From positions 186,001 to 250,000 of the forward strand of contig NZ_JAGHQU010000005.1 of NCBI RefSeq assembly GCF_017744135.1: 64,000 bases of DNA, written 5' to 3'. This stretch comes from Endozoicomonas sp. G2_2. Lineage in GTDB: Bacteria; Pseudomonadota; Gammaproteobacteria; Nevskiales; Salinisphaeraceae. The notes under the pieces were generated by a model. The model had not been told where the DNA came from. It saw nothing but the letters and a program-made list of their open reading frames with translations, and made no database searches. Position 1 is the first letter of the stretch, and each line of letters begins with the position of its first letter. Both the position numbers and the translations under genes were made by a program. This document shows, piece by piece, positions 36,655 through 44,514 of the stretch.

Positions 36655-37884
36655 ATGCCGGGCCGCTGGAGTCTGCGTGCATTGGGCGTTGCCGTCGTGC
36701 TGGCCGCGTTCACGATCCTCGTGTTCGCCGGCTGGCGCGCCGCGCTCGACCGCTACGCGGGCGCGTGGACCCATCAACCCGAAGATGCCGCCTGGGTGCT
36801 GCCGGACACCGCGCAGACCCTGGTCGAGCAGAGTTTTGCCGACCTCGACGGCGCCGTGGTCGACCAGCATGTGGATCTCATCACCGACGGCCAGCTCGCG
36901 TCTGCCGCGGTCGGGGGCGGGGCGCAGGCGGATGTCCGGGCGTCGCCGTCCGGGTCACCGATCGCCTGGGCCCGGCGGCGGGCGGTGCGCCATGCCGCCG
37001 GCATGGGCGACGGCGTGTTCGCCGATGCAGAGTACATGTCGCGTCTGCTGCGCCAGATGGCGGCGATGCCCGGTGATTATCGCGCCCGGCTTTTCGCCCG
37101 CGACGCGGTCTACGACGACCAGGGCCGGCTTGCGGCGGCCGCGACCACGGATTTCGTCGCCAACGCTGTGGTGGTCCGGCTTGCCGAGCGCGCGCCTGAT
37201 CGACTGGTGCCCGTGGTTTCGGTGCATCCGGCGCGTGATGACGCCGTGCAGGCGCTGGCCCACTGGGCCGAGCGGGGCGTGAAGCACGTCAGCTGGCTGC
37301 CCGTCGCCCAGCGTATCGATCTCGACGGCGCCGCCGCGAACGCGGCCTATGCCGCGATGGCCGAACACGGCATGACGCTGCATACGCGCGTCGGCCGATG
37401 GAAAAGCGCCGCCGGGCACGAGGACACGATCGATCCGGCCGCGCTCAAGCCGGCGCTCGATGCCGGCCTGGAGGTGAGCGTTGCGATCGGCGACGTGGAT
37501 GCGGGGGCGGATATCGACGTGATGGCCTCCCTGTTCAGCCTGCTGCGTCAGCCGGCCTACAACGCGCGGCTGCGCATCGACCTCGGTGGCGTGCTGAAGG
37601 CCGGCCGACTCGCCGACGTGCTCACCCCGTTGCTGCAACATCCGCAGTTCTTCGATCGCATGCGCTATGCCAGCGCGTATCCCGATCCGGCCCTGGCGCA
37701 TGCGATCGATCCGGCACGCCTGGCGGATCACGACTTCCTCGACCCTGCGCTGGTCGAGCCGCTGCGCGCGATCTACGACGTGAATCCGTTGCTGTTCGCG
37801 CTGGTCACGCTGCGCCATGTGCGGCTGCCGACGACGGGGCTGCATTTTCCCGCGTCGGTCTTCACACAGGAAAGCGGGTCATGA
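36655..37884 (+). CDS. Amidohydrolase-like TIM-barrel protein with altered metal site
   Basis: 409 residues. One N-terminal hydrophobic segment (about 8-26) anchors it or is cleaved. The barrel resembles the amidohydrolase-2 family: SVHPARDDAVQALAHWAERGVKHVSWLP and a later TLHTRVGR segment. In family members as I recall them, these places read KWLPN and LTHAGEE; here the lysine, asparagine and the His-containing strand are changed, so metal binding is doubtful. It may be a binding protein or a divergent hydrolase. It is six bases after oppF and 66 bp before phoD, which gives no firm function. Confidence 0.6.
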   Translation: MPGRWSLRALGVAVVLAAFTILVFAGWRAALDRYAGAWTHQPEDAAWVLPDTAQTLVEQSFADLDGAVVDQHVDLITDGQLASAAVGGGAQADVRASPSGSPIAWARRRAVRHAAGMGDGVFADAEYMSRLLRQMAAMPGDYRARLFARDAVYDDQGRLAAAATTDFVANAVVVRLAERAPDRLVPVVSVHPARDDAVQALAHWAERGVKHVSWLPVAQRIDLDGAAANAAYAAMAEHGMTLHTRVGRWKSAAGHEDTIDPAALKPALDAGLEVSVAIGDVDAGADIDVMASLFSLLRQPAYNARLRIDLGGVLKAGRLADVLTPLLQHPQFFDRMRYASAYPDPALAHAIDPARLADHDFLDPALVEPLRAIYDVNPLLFALVTLRHVRLPTTGLHFPASVFTQESGS

Positions 37885-37906
37885 AGGCTTAACAGCGGCG
37901 ATCGAA

Positions 37907-37939
37907 CCTGACCCGACCATCCTTCGTTATCGGGTCAGG
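37907..37939 (+). promoter_or_regulatory. Hairpin bordering the phoD ribosome site
   Basis: Perfect 10 bp inverted repeat CCTGACCCGA / TCGGGTCAGG with a 13-base loop, ending at the AGGGGAG ribosome site of the gene at 37951. The right arm overlaps the first bases of that site. No T-tract follows, so it is a weak terminator candidate and a better translation-control candidate. Confidence 0.5.
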
Positions 37940-37950
37940 GGAGATACGCC

Positions 37951-39720
37951 ATGGGTCAGCCGGACAGCAAGCGTGGCAACGCCTGGGCGCCACAGTCGCG
38001 TCGATCGTTTCTGCGCCGCGCGGGATTTGCGGGGAGCGCGGCCCTTTCGCTCGTCGGTCTGTCGGCCTGCAGCGACGACGGCAAGTCGCGCACGCGGCGC
38101 ACGCCGGGCAGCAGTGTCGACGTGTTCGCCCACGGCGTGGCCAGTGGTGACCCGCTGGCCGATCGCGTGATGCTCTGGAGCCGCGTCACGCCCGCTGCCG
38201 AGGGCGATGTCAGCGTCAACTGGACGTTGTCCGAGTCGCCCGACATGAGCGACGTACTGCGCAGTGGCACCGTTGTGACCGGCGCGGCGCGCGACTACAC
38301 GGTCAAGGTCGATGCCACCGGCCTGGCCGCTGGGCGGACGTACTACTACCGCTTCGAGGCCCTGGGCGAGACCTCGCCCATCGGGCGGACCCGAACGCTG
38401 CCGGCGGCCGGCGTGGATCGGCTGCGCATCGCGGTGCTGTCCTGCTCGAACTACCCGTTCGGCTTCTTCAATGTCTATGCGCGGGTCGCGGCGCGCGCGG
38501 ACCTCGATCTGGTGCTGCATCTGGGCGATTACATCTACGAATATCCCGGTCGCGGCGTGTCGGCCGAAGAAAACCCCGACGAGTACGGCGACGGCCGCCC
38601 GCTGGGGCGTGCGCCGGAGCCGCCCTACGAAATCGTGACGCTCGAGGACTACCGCACCCGCCACGCCTGCTACAAGACCGACCCGGACCTGCAGGAAGTC
38701 CATCGCCAGCATCCGATGATCGCGGTCTGGGACGATCACGAATCGACCAACAACAGCTGGCGCGACGGTGCACAGAACCACGACTCCGATAGCGGTGAAG
38801 GTGCGTGGCGCGAGCGCGAGGCGGTCTCCATCCAGGCTTATTACGAGTGGCTGCCGATCCGCGAGGTGGCGGCGGACAACCCCGAACGCATCTACCGCGG
38901 CTTCGACCTCGGCGACCTGGTGTCGCTGTCGATGCTCGACACGCGCCTGATCGGTCGCGATGAACAGCTGGCGCCGAACGTCGAGCAGGGTTTCACCGAC
39001 ACCGGCGCCTATGCCGACGCCGGGCGTACGCTCATCGATGCCGCGCAGCGTGACTGGCTGAGCGAGCGCCTGAACAACGGCAACGCGACCTGGCATCTGC
39101 TCGGTCAGCAGGTGATGTTCGGCCAGCTCAAGATTCTGGGCGCGCCGAACGCCAGCAATACCGACAATTCGGGCGGCCAGGGCGGCGTGTTCCTGAACCC
39201 CGATCAATGGGACGGCTATCCGCGGGCCCGCGAGGCGATCTGGGACATTATCCGCGGCGGGCAGGCCGCGCCCAATGTCGCGATCGACAACGTGGTGGTG
39301 CTGACCGGCGATATCCATACCTCCTGGGCGATGGATATCACCGAGGATCCGAACAATCCGGGCACCTACGACCCGGATACCGGCATGGGGTCGATGGGCG
39401 TGGAGTTCGTCACCACGTCCGTGACCTCGCCGGGCAGCGATGCCGAACCGGCCGCGATCATGAGCCAGAACCCGCACATGAAGTATGTGGAGCTGGCCAG
39501 CCGCGGGTATCTTCTGCTCGATATCACGCCGGCGCGTATGCAGGCGGAATGGTGGTATGTCGACGACATCGAAAGCCGCAACGACACGGAACGATTCGCC
39601 GCGGCCTGGCAGGTGCGTGCCGGCGAGAACCACGTGGTCGCGGCCGATGCCGCCAGCACGCCGAAGGGTGAGGCGCCGCTGCCGGCGCCGGCAGCCAGCC
39701 GTGCGGTCGGCGGTCGCTAG
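37951..39720 (+). CDS. phoD: PhoD-type alkaline phosphatase, Tat-exported lipoprotein
   Basis: 589 residues. Tat signal SRRSFLRR (residues 16-23) and lipobox ending LSAC (Cys40). PhoD N-terminal domain begins VFAHGVASGDPLADRVMLWSRVTP. Metal ligands follow in LSCSNYP, HLGDYIYEY, WDDHESTNN and LTGDIHTSW. PhoD enzymes hydrolyse phosphodiesters and monoesters using Ca and Fe. Tat export with a lipid anchor puts it at the periplasmic face of a membrane. It is followed by phoX and a second phoD; the two PhoD proteins are paralogues of nearly equal length. Confidence 0.9.
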   Translation: MGQPDSKRGNAWAPQSRRSFLRRAGFAGSAALSLVGLSACSDDGKSRTRRTPGSSVDVFAHGVASGDPLADRVMLWSRVTPAAEGDVSVNWTLSESPDMSDVLRSGTVVTGAARDYTVKVDATGLAAGRTYYYRFEALGETSPIGRTRTLPAAGVDRLRIAVLSCSNYPFGFFNVYARVAARADLDLVLHLGDYIYEYPGRGVSAEENPDEYGDGRPLGRAPEPPYEIVTLEDYRTRHACYKTDPDLQEVHRQHPMIAVWDDHESTNNSWRDGAQNHDSDSGEGAWREREAVSIQAYYEWLPIREVAADNPERIYRGFDLGDLVSLSMLDTRLIGRDEQLAPNVEQGFTDTGAYADAGRTLIDAAQRDWLSERLNNGNATWHLLGQQVMFGQLKILGAPNASNTDNSGGQGGVFLNPDQWDGYPRAREAIWDIIRGGQAAPNVAIDNVVVLTGDIHTSWAMDITEDPNNPGTYDPDTGMGSMGVEFVTTSVTSPGSDAEPAAIMSQNPHMKYVELASRGYLLLDITPARMQAEWWYVDDIESRNDTERFAAAWQVRAGENHVVAADAASTPKGEAPLPAPAASRAVGGR

Positions 39721-39780
39721 GCCGTTATAAGCGGCGTTCCGGGTCCGCTATTTCGGCATCGATTTAAGGAAAAGATGTCA

Positions 39781-39813
39781 TTTCACAGTAGCGTCATATG
39801 GGCGGGCTAGTTT
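39781..39813 (+). promoter_or_regulatory. Candidate Pho box and -10 before phoX
   Basis: TTTCAC (39781-39786) and CGTCAT (39792-39797) repeat with an 11 bp period, near the PhoB half-site TGTCAT, and a perfect TGTCAT overlaps just upstream (39776-39781). A TAGTTT sequence follows 10 bp after the second half-site, the spacing of PhoB-dependent promoters. Matches are imperfect. Confidence 0.35.
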
Positions 39814-39850
39814 TTCCCGGACAAGACTTCGATTCGGTACGGGGGAAATC

Positions 39851-41296
39851 ATGGTCAAGCTCGTTGCGGCACGGCCGCACGATCCGGCGCGTCGTCGTTT
39901 GTTGCTGCAAAGTCTCAGCGGTGCCGGTCTGTTGGTTACCGGAAGCCTGCTCAGCGGCTGCAGCGATGGCGATGCCGCGGTCAACCTGGGGAACGGGGGC
40001 ACGAGCAGTGGCTCGGACGGCGGCGGCACGGTGCGCCCGTCCATGCCGGACGGCGGGTCGTCGCCCTCGCCGATCAGCCAGCTCGGCGCGCTCGGCGAGC
40101 CGGACGCCAACGGGTTGCGACTGCCCGAAGGCTTCACGTCGCGGGTGATCGCGCGCGCGGGCGAGGCGCCCTATGGCGGCTCTCCCTATCGGTGGCACAT
40201 CTTTCCCGACGGCGGCGCGACGTATGCGCTCGAGGACGGCGGCTGGGTCTATGTCTCGAACAGCGAGTTCATTCCCGGCGGTGTCGGCGCACTGCGTTTC
40301 GACGCCGCCGGCGAGATCGTCGATGCCTACGCGATTCAGACCGGCACCATTCTCAACTGTGCCGGCGGGCCCACGCCCTGGGGCACCTGGCTGACCTGCG
40401 AGGAATACGAGGGCGGCCATGTGTTCGAGTGCGATCCGCGGGGCAATGGATCGACCGCGTATCTGTCCAACATCAAGCGCGCGCTGGGCACCTTCAACCA
40501 CGAAGCCGCGGCTATCGACCCGGTCAACGGCATCGTCTATCTCACCGAAGACGATGCCGACGGTGGCTTCTATCGGTTTGTCTGCGATGCCTATCCGTCG
40601 CTGGACAGCGGCACGCTGCAGATTGCCGAAGTCGTGGGCGACGACCCCATGACCCGGCGGCCGGTCATCTGGCACGACGTGCCGCAGCCGAACCCGCAGC
40701 TGGCCGTGGTCAACGAGGCCACGCTCGCCGCCAATGAGGCGCTGCGCGAGATTCCCGGTCTGGGCGAGGCGATCGCCAACGGGCTGGAAAACGTCAATCT
40801 CGTGGTCGGCACGCCGACCCGGCAGCAGGTCGAGGCGGCCACGCCGTTCGATGGCGGCGAGGGCATCTGGTATCACGAGGCCATCGTGTTCTTCACCACC
40901 AAGGGCGACAACCGCGTCTGGGCCTACGACACCACGACCGACTCGATCGAAATCATCTACGACGACGATCTGTTCGAGGACGCGATCCTCACCGGTGTGG
41001 ACAACGTCACCATCTCCCCGCTGGGCGATATCCTGGTCGCCGAGGACGGCGGCGACATGCAGATCGTGGCGATCACGCCCGAGCGCGAGGTGCTGCCGGT
41101 GGTGCAGGTCGTTAACCAGGACGGCTCCGAGATCACCGGGCCGGCGTTTTCGCCCGACGGACGGCGCCTGTACTTCTCCAGTCAGCGTGGTAACGCCGCG
41201 GCCGGCGACCAGGCAGCCTCCGACGGCGGGCAGGGCATCACCTACGAGATTGCCGGCGTGGGCGACAGGCGCTTCTTCACGCCGGCGGCCTCGTGA
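39851..41296 (+). CDS. phoX: PhoX-family (DUF839) phosphatase-like Tat lipoprotein
   Basis: 481 residues. Tat-type ARRRLLLQ (residues 13-20) and lipobox LLSGC (Cys37), then a Ser/Gly-rich linker and a beta-propeller of the DUF839/PhoX type: CAGGPTPWGTWLTCEEYEGG and FNHEAAAIDPVNGIVYLTEDDADGGFYRF are family hallmarks. PhoX enzymes are Ca/Fe alkaline phosphatases. Some DUF839 proteins lack activity, so the phoX symbol marks family only. GGGGGA lies before the ATG. The stop overlaps the GTG of the next gene by four bases, linking it to the second phoD. Confidence 0.85.
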   Translation: MVKLVAARPHDPARRRLLLQSLSGAGLLVTGSLLSGCSDGDAAVNLGNGGTSSGSDGGGTVRPSMPDGGSSPSPISQLGALGEPDANGLRLPEGFTSRVIARAGEAPYGGSPYRWHIFPDGGATYALEDGGWVYVSNSEFIPGGVGALRFDAAGEIVDAYAIQTGTILNCAGGPTPWGTWLTCEEYEGGHVFECDPRGNGSTAYLSNIKRALGTFNHEAAAIDPVNGIVYLTEDDADGGFYRFVCDAYPSLDSGTLQIAEVVGDDPMTRRPVIWHDVPQPNPQLAVVNEATLAANEALREIPGLGEAIANGLENVNLVVGTPTRQQVEAATPFDGGEGIWYHEAIVFFTTKGDNRVWAYDTTTDSIEIIYDDDLFEDAILTGVDNVTISPLGDILVAEDGGDMQIVAITPEREVLPVVQVVNQDGSEITGPAFSPDGRRLYFSSQRGNAAAGDQAASDGGQGITYEIAGVGDRRFFTPAAS

Positions 41297-43068
41297 GCCC
41301 GCCGCGCGATCCGAAAGCCTATTCGCCGTCGCGGCGCGGTTTCCTGCGCCGCGTGGGCATGGCCGGCTCGACGCTGGCGGCCACGCCCTGGCTGGCCGCC
41401 TGTAGTGACGATACGGCTGTCGCATTCGCGCCTGCACCCGAAGACGGTCGCGATCCTGCCGAGCAGACGCCGGACACGGCGCCGGAAACCGCGGACGTCG
41501 CGGTGCGTTTCGAGCACGGCGTGGCCAGCGGCGATCCGCTGCCGGACGCGGTCATGCTCTGGACCCGCGTCACTCCGGCCGCGCCCACGACATTGCCCGT
41601 TGCGGGTCGCTATGTCGTCGCCCGGGATGCCGGCATGGCCGATATCGTGGTCGCGGGCGACTTTCTGACTGACGCCGATCGTGATTTCACGGTGAAGATC
41701 GACTGCGCGGGCCTCGACGCCGGCCAGACTTACTATTACGGCTTCGTGGTGAACGGCGTGCGGTCGCCCATCGGTCGCACGCGCACCGCGCCGATCGGCC
41801 CGGTCGATCGTCTGCGTATCGCCTTTACGTCCTGCTCGCAGTACACCGACGGCTATTTCAACGTCTACGGCGCGATCGCCAGGCGCGACGATCTGGATGT
41901 CGTGCTGCATCTGGGCGACTACATTTACGAGTACGGCAGTGCAGGCATCGACGGGCGCGATCACGAGCCCGCCCGCGAAATCGTTTCGCTGGCCGACTAT
42001 CGACAGCGGCATGCCCAGTACAAGCGGGATCCGGACCTGCAGGCCCTGCATGCCGCACACCCGATGATCGTGGTCTGGGACGATCACGAATCGACCAACG
42101 ACAGTTGGGCCAACGGGGCAGACAATCACCAGCCGGATACGGAAGGCGACTGGGCGTCGCGCAAGGCGCGGGCGATCCGTGCCTATTACGAGTGGCTGCC
42201 GATCGGGGCCGTGGACCCCGATCGTCCCGAGCGCATCTATCGCCGCTTCGCCTACGGCGACCTGGTCGACCTGATCATGCTCGACACGCGTCTGGTCGGC
42301 CGTGATCAGCAGGCGTCGAGCCCGGCGGATGCCGCCACGATCGGCGATGAAAGCCGCACGATGCTGGGTTTCGAACAGGAGGCCTGGCTCAACGGCGCGC
42401 TCGCCCGTTCGACGGCGCAATGGAAGCTGCTGGGGCAGCAGGTGATGTTCATGCCGCTACGGCTGGGCCTGCCGCGGCTGCTGGAACTCGATCTGCTGCC
42501 GTCGCTGAACGAAAAGCTGTCACTGCTTACCGACGGCGGCGTTGCGATCAATGTCGATCAGTGGGACGGTTATCCGGCAGCACGCGATCGCATCATCGAT
42601 CAGCTGCGTATTCAGGGGCTCGACGATGTCGTCGTACTGGCGGGCGATATCCATACCGCCTGGGCACAGGACGTGACCGAAGACCCGAACAATCCGCTGG
42701 TCTACAACCCGGTCACGGGCGAGGGCTCGCGCGCGGTGGAGTTCGTCAGCCCGTCGGTGACGTCGAGCGGCCTGCCGGAGCTGCAGCCGGTGCGCGACAG
42801 TATTCGCCTGCTCAACCCGCACATGAAATACGTGGATCTCGAGAATCACGGCTATGTGCTGCTCGATATCACGCCGCAGCGGCTACAGGGCGAATTCTGG
42901 TATGTCGATACCGTTCTCGCGCGCAACAGCGACGAACGGCGGGCGGCCGCGTTCGCCACGGACGCGGGGGCCAACCGTCTGCGGGCGGTCGATGTGCCGG
43001 ACGCCGAAGCCGGCGCCGGCGCGGCCAGCAGCCGACTGCCGCCCGTACCGGCAGCGGACGCCGGCTGA
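41293..43068 (+). CDS. Second PhoD-type alkaline phosphatase, Tat lipoprotein
   Basis: 591 residues from a GTG overlapping the phoX stop. Tat signal SRRGFLRR (13-20) and lipobox WLAAC (Cys37). PhoD ligands are kept: FTSCSQYTDGYFN, HLGDYIYEYG, WDDHESTND and LAGDIHTAWAQD. The C-terminus has the LNPHMKYVDLENHGYVLLDIT block also found in the first PhoD. The two copies differ most in the signal region and in the segment after the LVGRD/LIGRD motif. It is the last gene before a bidirectional terminator. Confidence 0.9.
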   Translation: MSPPRDPKAYSPSRRGFLRRVGMAGSTLAATPWLAACSDDTAVAFAPAPEDGRDPAEQTPDTAPETADVAVRFEHGVASGDPLPDAVMLWTRVTPAAPTTLPVAGRYVVARDAGMADIVVAGDFLTDADRDFTVKIDCAGLDAGQTYYYGFVVNGVRSPIGRTRTAPIGPVDRLRIAFTSCSQYTDGYFNVYGAIARRDDLDVVLHLGDYIYEYGSAGIDGRDHEPAREIVSLADYRQRHAQYKRDPDLQALHAAHPMIVVWDDHESTNDSWANGADNHQPDTEGDWASRKARAIRAYYEWLPIGAVDPDRPERIYRRFAYGDLVDLIMLDTRLVGRDQQASSPADAATIGDESRTMLGFEQEAWLNGALARSTAQWKLLGQQVMFMPLRLGLPRLLELDLLPSLNEKLSLLTDGGVAINVDQWDGYPAARDRIIDQLRIQGLDDVVVLAGDIHTAWAQDVTEDPNNPLVYNPVTGEGSRAVEFVSPSVTSSGLPELQPVRDSIRLLNPHMKYVDLENHGYVLLDITPQRLQGEFWYVDTVLARNSDERRAAAFATDAGANRLRAVDVPDAEAGAGAASSRLPPVPAADAG

Positions 43069-43093
43069 CGGCGCCGCCGAAGACCGGCCAAAA

Positions 43094-43119
43094 AAAAGCC
43101 GCCCGATCAGGCGGCTTTT
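43094..43119. terminator. Bidirectional rho-independent terminator
   Basis: GCCGCC-CGATCA-GGCGGC stem flanked by A7 and T4, between the convergent phoD paralogue and RRM gene; it can serve both. Confidence 0.9.
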
Positions 43120-43143
43120 CTTGTTCTTCGCGAACGGTCGCTC

Positions 43144-43416
43144 TTAGAAGCGACGCGGACCGCGGGGACGGTCGTCGCGCGGACGCGCTTCGTTCACCCG
43201 CAGGGTGCGACCACCCAGGTCCTTGTTGTTCATGCCTTCGATGGCTTCCTTGGCGGCGCTGTCGTCCGGCATTTCCACGAAGCCGAAGCCGCGCGAACGG
43301 CCGGTCTCGCGATCCATGATCACCTTGGCCGACGACACTTCACCGAACGCCTCGAAGGCGCCACGGAGTTCGTCGTCATTGGTGTTCCACGACAGGTTGC
43401 CCACGTAAATATTCAT
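43144..43416 (-). CDS. RRM-type RNA-binding protein
   Basis: 90 residues, a single RNA-recognition motif: RNP2 is NIYVGNL at the N-terminus and RNP1 is RGFGFVEM, followed by an Arg/Asp/Pro-rich tail (EARPRDDRPRGPRRF). Small bacterial RRM proteins of this type resemble cyanobacterial cold-inducible Rbp proteins, and bind RNA with low specificity. The AT-rich 190 bp upstream, unusual in this window, probably holds a promoter and a long leader. It is transcribed alone and ends at the shared terminator. Confidence 0.9.
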   Translation of the reverse strand: MNIYVGNLSWNTNDDELRGAFEAFGEVSSAKVIMDRETGRSRGFGFVEMPDDSAAKEAIEGMNNKDLGGRTLRVNEARPRDDRPRGPRRF

Positions 43417-43609
43417 CTCGACTGATCCTAGCGATACCGTGTCATTATTTCTGAAAAACCGTACGGACTCGTCAACGACACCAAACTAAGACCAACGGAG
43501 AACGGCTAAGCCGTACAAATCCGAGTCTACATATTTTTTCCGCCGTGCAATAGCTCAAGACGAAAAATATTTCAAGTTTTGACGTTCATCACGCCAGACT
43601 TGCGGCAGG

Positions 43610-44383
43610 CTAGCTGCAGTTCGTCTTGTTCGGCGCCTGCTGGTAGAGCTGCATCGCCTGATTCATATGACTTTGCAGGTTGTTGATGCGGGTCTCGTTC
43701 GAAGGGTGGGTCGACATGAATTCCGCCGGCTTCTCGCCGCCGGCCGCGGCCATGTTCTGCCACAAAGCCACGGATTCGCGCGGATCGAAGCCGGCCCGTG
43801 CCATCAGTTCCAGCCCCACGGTGTCGGCTTCGCTTTCCTGAGCGCGCGAGAACGGCAGCAGAATGCCGACCTGAGCGCCGAGGCCGAGCGCGGACATCAC
43901 CGCCTGGCTGCCGGCGCCACCGCCGGAACCGCCGAGAAAGGCGGATACGACCTGGAGGCCGCCCTGGGTGGCCGCCTGCTGGGACACCCGCTCGTTGCCG
44001 TGCTCGGCCAGTACATGGCCGACTTCATGCGCGATGACCGTTGCCAGTTGATCGTCGGTTTGGGCGACATCCAGCAGTCCGGAGTAGACGCCGATCTTGC
44101 CTCCGGGCAGTGCGAACGCATTGACCTGATCGCTGTTGAAGACCACGACTTCCCAGGTGCCGCCGGTTACATCGGTAATGGCGTCGGCGACACAGCCTAC
44201 GTAGTTATTGACGGACGAGCCGTTGGCGACCGGCGTCTGACTTTTCATTTCCTGAAAGCTCTGGGCGCCCATCTCGGCCAGGCGCTGCTCGGAAAACAGC
44301 TTGAGCTGATTACGCCCGGTGGGGGAAGTCGCGCAGCCCACCAGTACGAGCAGAATCAGCGCAGGCGTGATGAGTCGATGCAT
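43610..44383 (-). CDS. M48 family zinc metalloprotease lipoprotein (LoiP/BepA type)
   Basis: 257 residues. Lipoprotein signal ending LVGC. The catalytic motif is VIAHEVGHVLAEHG (HExxH), with the downstream glutamate in AQESEADTVGLELMARAG as third zinc ligand, and the typical PAEFMSTHPSNETRINNL tail. Similar periplasmic proteases (LoiP, YcaL, BepA) help outer-membrane protein quality control. The ATG at 44383 follows a GGGAG site; the longer frame is rejected. It is divergent from uvrD with 131 bp between. Confidence 0.9.
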   Translation of the reverse strand: MHRLITPALILLVLVGCATSPTGRNQLKLFSEQRLAEMGAQSFQEMKSQTPVANGSSVNNYVGCVADAITDVTGGTWEVVVFNSDQVNAFALPGGKIGVYSGLLDVAQTDDQLATVIAHEVGHVLAEHGNERVSQQAATQGGLQVVSAFLGGSGGGAGSQAVMSALGLGAQVGILLPFSRAQESEADTVGLELMARAGFDPRESVALWQNMAAAGGEKPAEFMSTHPSNETRINNLQSHMNQAMQLYQQAPNKTNCS

Positions 44384-44501
44384 GGTCTGGAATCTCCCGG
44401 TCGGTCGGCGCGAGCCGACGGACTGTCTACTCTCGTTACCGCCTATTCTAGGCACTTCGCCTTTCGGGCGCATTAACGCACGACGCCGCTGGGGCCTTGG
44501 T

Positions 44502-44507
44502 TACAAT
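44502..44507 (+). promoter_or_regulatory. Predicted -10 element directly before uvrD
   Basis: TACAAT followed by GCGCGCC and then the ATG at 44515. Initiation would fall at the start codon; no ribosome site is seen, so uvrD mRNA may be leaderless. The -35 is weak. Confidence 0.4.
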
Positions 44508-44514
44508 GCGCGCC

